Positions 6,263 through 6,673 of a stretch of DNA of 6,673 nucleotides are shown in pieces. The stretch is from Firmicutes bacterium UBA4996 (GTDB taxonomy: Bacteria; Bacillota; Limnochordia; Darwinibacteriales; Darwinibacteriaceae). Positions within the stretch are counted from its first letter, which is position 1; each line of letters opens with the position of its first letter. Location of the stretch: the NCBI GenBank assembly GCA_002396805.1, contig DGYW01000058.1, positions 34,104-40,776 of the forward strand. Direction: 5' to 3'. Below the pieces are notes generated by a model, which did not search any database, was not told the origin of the DNA, and saw nothing but the letters and a program-made list of their open reading frames with translations. Both the position numbers and the translations under genes were made by a program.

Positions 6263-6266
6263 TAGG

Positions 6267-6297
6267 TTGATTAAGCCTGCACAAATTTAATCTTAAT
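6267..6297 (+). promoter_or_regulatory. Tentative promoter for fchA
   Basis: Since the genes to the left run the other way, fchA needs a start signal in the 149-base divergent region. The best candidate I can see is TTGATT (6267-6272) with CTTAAT (6292-6297) at a 19-base spacing, within an AT-rich stretch. It is a poor match and other hexamers nearby (for example AATAAT at 6295) compete, so this is only a suggestion. Confidence 0.25.
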
Positions 6298-6326
6298 AAT
6301 GCCCAAATTATGGAAAGGTCGGTGGT

Positions 6327-6673
6327 ATGGTGTTTGCAGAGTTAAAAGTTCAAGCGTTTTTAGAGGAATTAGGTTCTAATAAACCTGCTCCCGGAGGTGG
6401 TACAGCTTCAGCACTGGCTGGTTCTTTGGCTAGCTCACTTGTGAAAATGGTGGCACATCTTAGCGGTGAAGAACACGAAGAAGTTATCTCGAAAGCACAG
6501 GTTTTGACTAATCAACTTTTGCACTTGGCCACTAGAGACACTGAGGCTTTTAATCAGGTAATGGCGGCCTATAAGCTACCTCGAAAAACAGACGAAGAGA
6601 AAAAACAAAGATCACAAGCTATTCAAAACGCCACAAGGTTTGCCACAGAAGTGCCCTTACAGATCATGGAAGT
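6327..6673 (+). CDS. fchA: Formimidotetrahydrofolate cyclodeaminase, N-terminal part, partial at 3' side
   Basis: The first 115 codons of the cytosolic enzyme that deaminates 5-formimino-THF to 5,10-methenyl-THF and ammonia, completing the folate branch of histidine degradation. It matches the cyclodeaminase half of mammalian FTCD. The start of the fold shows FLEELGSNKPAPGGGTASALAG-like sequence, with the glycine motif PAPGGG at residues 20-25 and the all-helical pattern that follows, including DTEAFNQVMAAYKLP (71-85). The family is about 200 residues, so roughly half is missing beyond the right edge. The ATG at 6327 follows GGAAAGG (6312-6318) by 8 bases; a GTG directly after it is an alternative that changes little. 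It supplies the step after ftcD but is split from that operon by about 3.8 kb of oppositely oriented genes, so it must be transcribed from its own promoter. Confidence 0.93.
   Translation, partial: MVFAELKVQAFLEELGSNKPAPGGGTASALAGSLASSLVKMVAHLSGEEHEEVISKAQVLTNQLLHLATRDTEAFNQVMAAYKLPRKTDEEKKQRSQAIQNATRFATEVPLQIME

Noticed and set aside
2489..6326. Mobile element carrying the ABC operon
   Set aside because: No transposase, integrase, terminal inverted repeats or direct target repeats are visible at the borders, so insertion remains an inference from gene order only.
1..6673. CRISPR arrays, tRNA or rRNA genes, riboswitches
   Set aside because: No direct repeat array, cloverleaf or conserved RNA core was seen; the window is almost fully coding, with its only sizeable gap at 6178-6326.

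Overview
The window looks like chromosomal DNA of a Bacillota (Firmicutes), probably a clostridial-type lineage. The evidence is purine-rich Shine-Dalgarno sites 4-10 bases before most starts, GTG starts on two genes, tight operon packing with overlapping genes, a TTGACA-type -35 box, a YtrA-like short GntR regulator with an ABC operon, and a histidine pathway that runs through tetrahydrofolate. Species cannot be told from this sequence alone.

Left part (1-2488, + strand): the end of a histidine-utilisation operon. It holds the C-terminal end of urocanate hydratase (hutU), a complete glutamate formimidoyltransferase (ftcD) and a complete imidazolonepropionase (hutI, GTG start), with gaps of only 13-14 bases. 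Right edge (6327-6673, + strand): the first 115 codons of formimidotetrahydrofolate cyclodeaminase (fchA). Together these convert urocanate to imidazolonepropionate, then formiminoglutamate, then glutamate plus 5-formimino-THF, then 5,10-methenyl-THF plus ammonia. This is the folate branch rather than the HutG formamide branch.

Middle part (2517-6177, - strand): a five-gene operon lies head-to-tail in the opposite direction, between hutI and fchA. In transcription order it is: a six-TM membrane protein of unrecognised family, a YtrA-like GntR repressor (GTG start, overlapping the previous gene by 28 bases), a degenerate ABC ATPase that has lost the Walker A lysine, the catalytic glutamate and the H-loop histidine, a canonical ABC ATPase (overlapping by 11 bases), and an ABC-2 type permease. 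A single promoter (TTGACA, 17-base spacer, TAGTGT) lies upstream. A 24-bp near-perfect palindrome covers its -10 box and start region and is the likely GntR operator, which suggests autoregulation of the whole exporter. The operon appears to end at a hairpin plus T-run at the convergent junction with hutI.

The most unusual points are the pairing of an apparently catalytically dead ABC ATPase with an intact one and two dissimilar membrane proteins under one GntR repressor, and the placement of this module inside an otherwise coherent histidine-degradation gene set.
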